This document shows, piece after piece, positions 63,502-64,000 of a stretch of 64,000 nucleotides of DNA. This DNA comes from Brochothrix thermosphacta DSM 20171 = FSL F6-1036. Lineage in GTDB: Bacteria; Bacillota; Bacilli; Lactobacillales; Listeriaceae. The stretch lies in contig NZ_CP145608.1 in the NCBI RefSeq assembly GCF_036884295.1, positions 2,170,001-2,234,000 on the forward strand. Direction: 5' to 3'. Numbering within the stretch: the first letter of the stretch is position 1; each line of letters starts with the position of its first letter. The notes under the pieces are model-generated. The model was not told where the DNA came from. It saw nothing but the letters and a program-made list of their open reading frames with translations, and did no database searches. The translations under genes were made by a program, and so were the position numbers.

Positions 63502-63662
63502 TTTCTTCACCTCATTTATAGTTTATCGTTCTTTAAACTATACCCACATCAACTACTCTTAATCATATACAGCAAAGAGATACAATTTTATGTCAATGTC
63601 AACTCTAGCTCTTCTTTTAAAACTGGCTTATAATTAAACTAGTGAAAAAAATGGAGGTTCTT

Positions 63663-64000
63663 ATGAAAAAGTCGATAATGAATAACGCTAATTTTACAAA
63701 TACCGTCACAGATTCAATCGTTTCTAGTGATGCCTTTTCACCTCATACCCACTATGTTAACTGTAAAATCGATATCACTGCTTCTTTTGAAGGTTGCGAA
63801 GATATTCACTTTGAAAACTGTATTTTTACAGATTTAACATTTAAACGTTGCGAATTTTTAGATGTTATTTTTAGTGGCTGTGACCTTTCTAATAGTGACT
63901 TTGAAGATAGCGTATTTTTCCGGGTTTTTTTCAAAAGTTGTAAATTAATGGGAGCTAATTTCATTAGTACTTATAGTAAAGATACACAATGGATTGATTC
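63663..64000 (+). CDS. Pentapeptide-repeat protein, 5' part only
   Basis: The frame from the ATG at 63663, 6 nt behind GGAGG, is open for 112 codons to the window end. It contains repeats of the form A(D/N)LXX, with a regular Phe/Leu/Cys pattern: FEGCEDIHFENCIFTDL, FKRCEFLDVIFSGCDLSNSDF, SCKLMGANF. Family knowledge: such proteins form right-handed beta-helices, and some (Qnr, MfpA) mimic DNA and protect gyrase, but most have no known role. No signal peptide is seen. The C-terminus is not visible. Confidence 0.88.
   Translation, partial: MKKSIMNNANFTNTVTDSIVSSDAFSPHTHYVNCKIDITASFEGCEDIHFENCIFTDLTFKRCEFLDVIFSGCDLSNSDFEDSVFFRVFFKSCKLMGANFISTYSKDTQWID

Overview
The window looks like chromosome of a low-GC Gram-positive coccobacillus or rod of the Listeriaceae type. 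The evidence is AT-rich codon use, AGGAGG ribosome binding sites, LPXTG and WxL surface proteins, cre sites, and S-box and thi-box riboswitches. Several gene sets are arranged as in Listeria: manR with separate IIA, IIB, IIC and IID genes followed by a UPF0266 gene, gbuABC, an IsdG-type heme oxygenase and a MntABC-type transporter. Brochothrix is my best guess for the genus. That is an inference from gene content, not a measured placement.

Layout. 1-2312: the 3' end of an L,D-transpeptidase gene whose terminator T-run was hit by an ISL3 element. That element is intact at its ends (8-bp target duplication) but its transposase is dead. 2363-8569: a minus-strand WxL cell-surface cluster with a DUF916/DUF3324 protein and an Mga-type regulator, partly decayed. 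8570-9797: a gene-poor AT-rich stretch holding the 5' part of a second, badly degraded ISL3 copy. 9823-16004: a LysM/3D wall protein, a Fur-box-controlled heme monooxygenase, a DUF1149 gene, an orphan MetQ-like lipoprotein and gbuABC (glycine betaine uptake). 16255-20715: a glyoxalase, a LipA-type phosphatase, dhaKLM with a cre site on its promoter, and an unrecognised 303-aa protein. 20771-21237: a non-coding 46-bp repeat array. 21238-31440: an M20 amidohydrolase with a membrane transporter, a manganese/zinc ABC transporter, two tandem OppA lipoproteins and an amino-acid permease.

31550-43215: rpoN (sigma-54), padR, a VanZ-like gene, split chromate transporter halves, a Gly-rich membrane protein, metQNP under a SAM riboswitch, tenA under a TPP riboswitch, nanE, a LysE-type exporter and manA. 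43355-49572: the sigma-54 activator manR and a mannose-type PTS operon with a textbook -24/-12 promoter and an upstream cre site. With rpoN 14 kb away, the regulatory parts needed for this circuit lie in one window. 50033-56981: a second, better preserved WxL/LPXTG/DUF916 surface cluster whose large lectin-WxL gene carries one in-frame stop. 57534-64000: gdhA, a BceAB-like ABC transporter whose permease gene is cut after about four codons by an IS30 element, a PepSY lipoprotein and the start of a pentapeptide-repeat protein.

The main themes are nutrient uptake (osmolytes, methionine, Mn/Zn, peptides, mannose-type sugars), carbon catabolite control, and two WxL surface complexes undergoing gene decay next to IS activity. 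I saw no rRNA, tRNA, CRISPR array, prophage or plasmid backbone.
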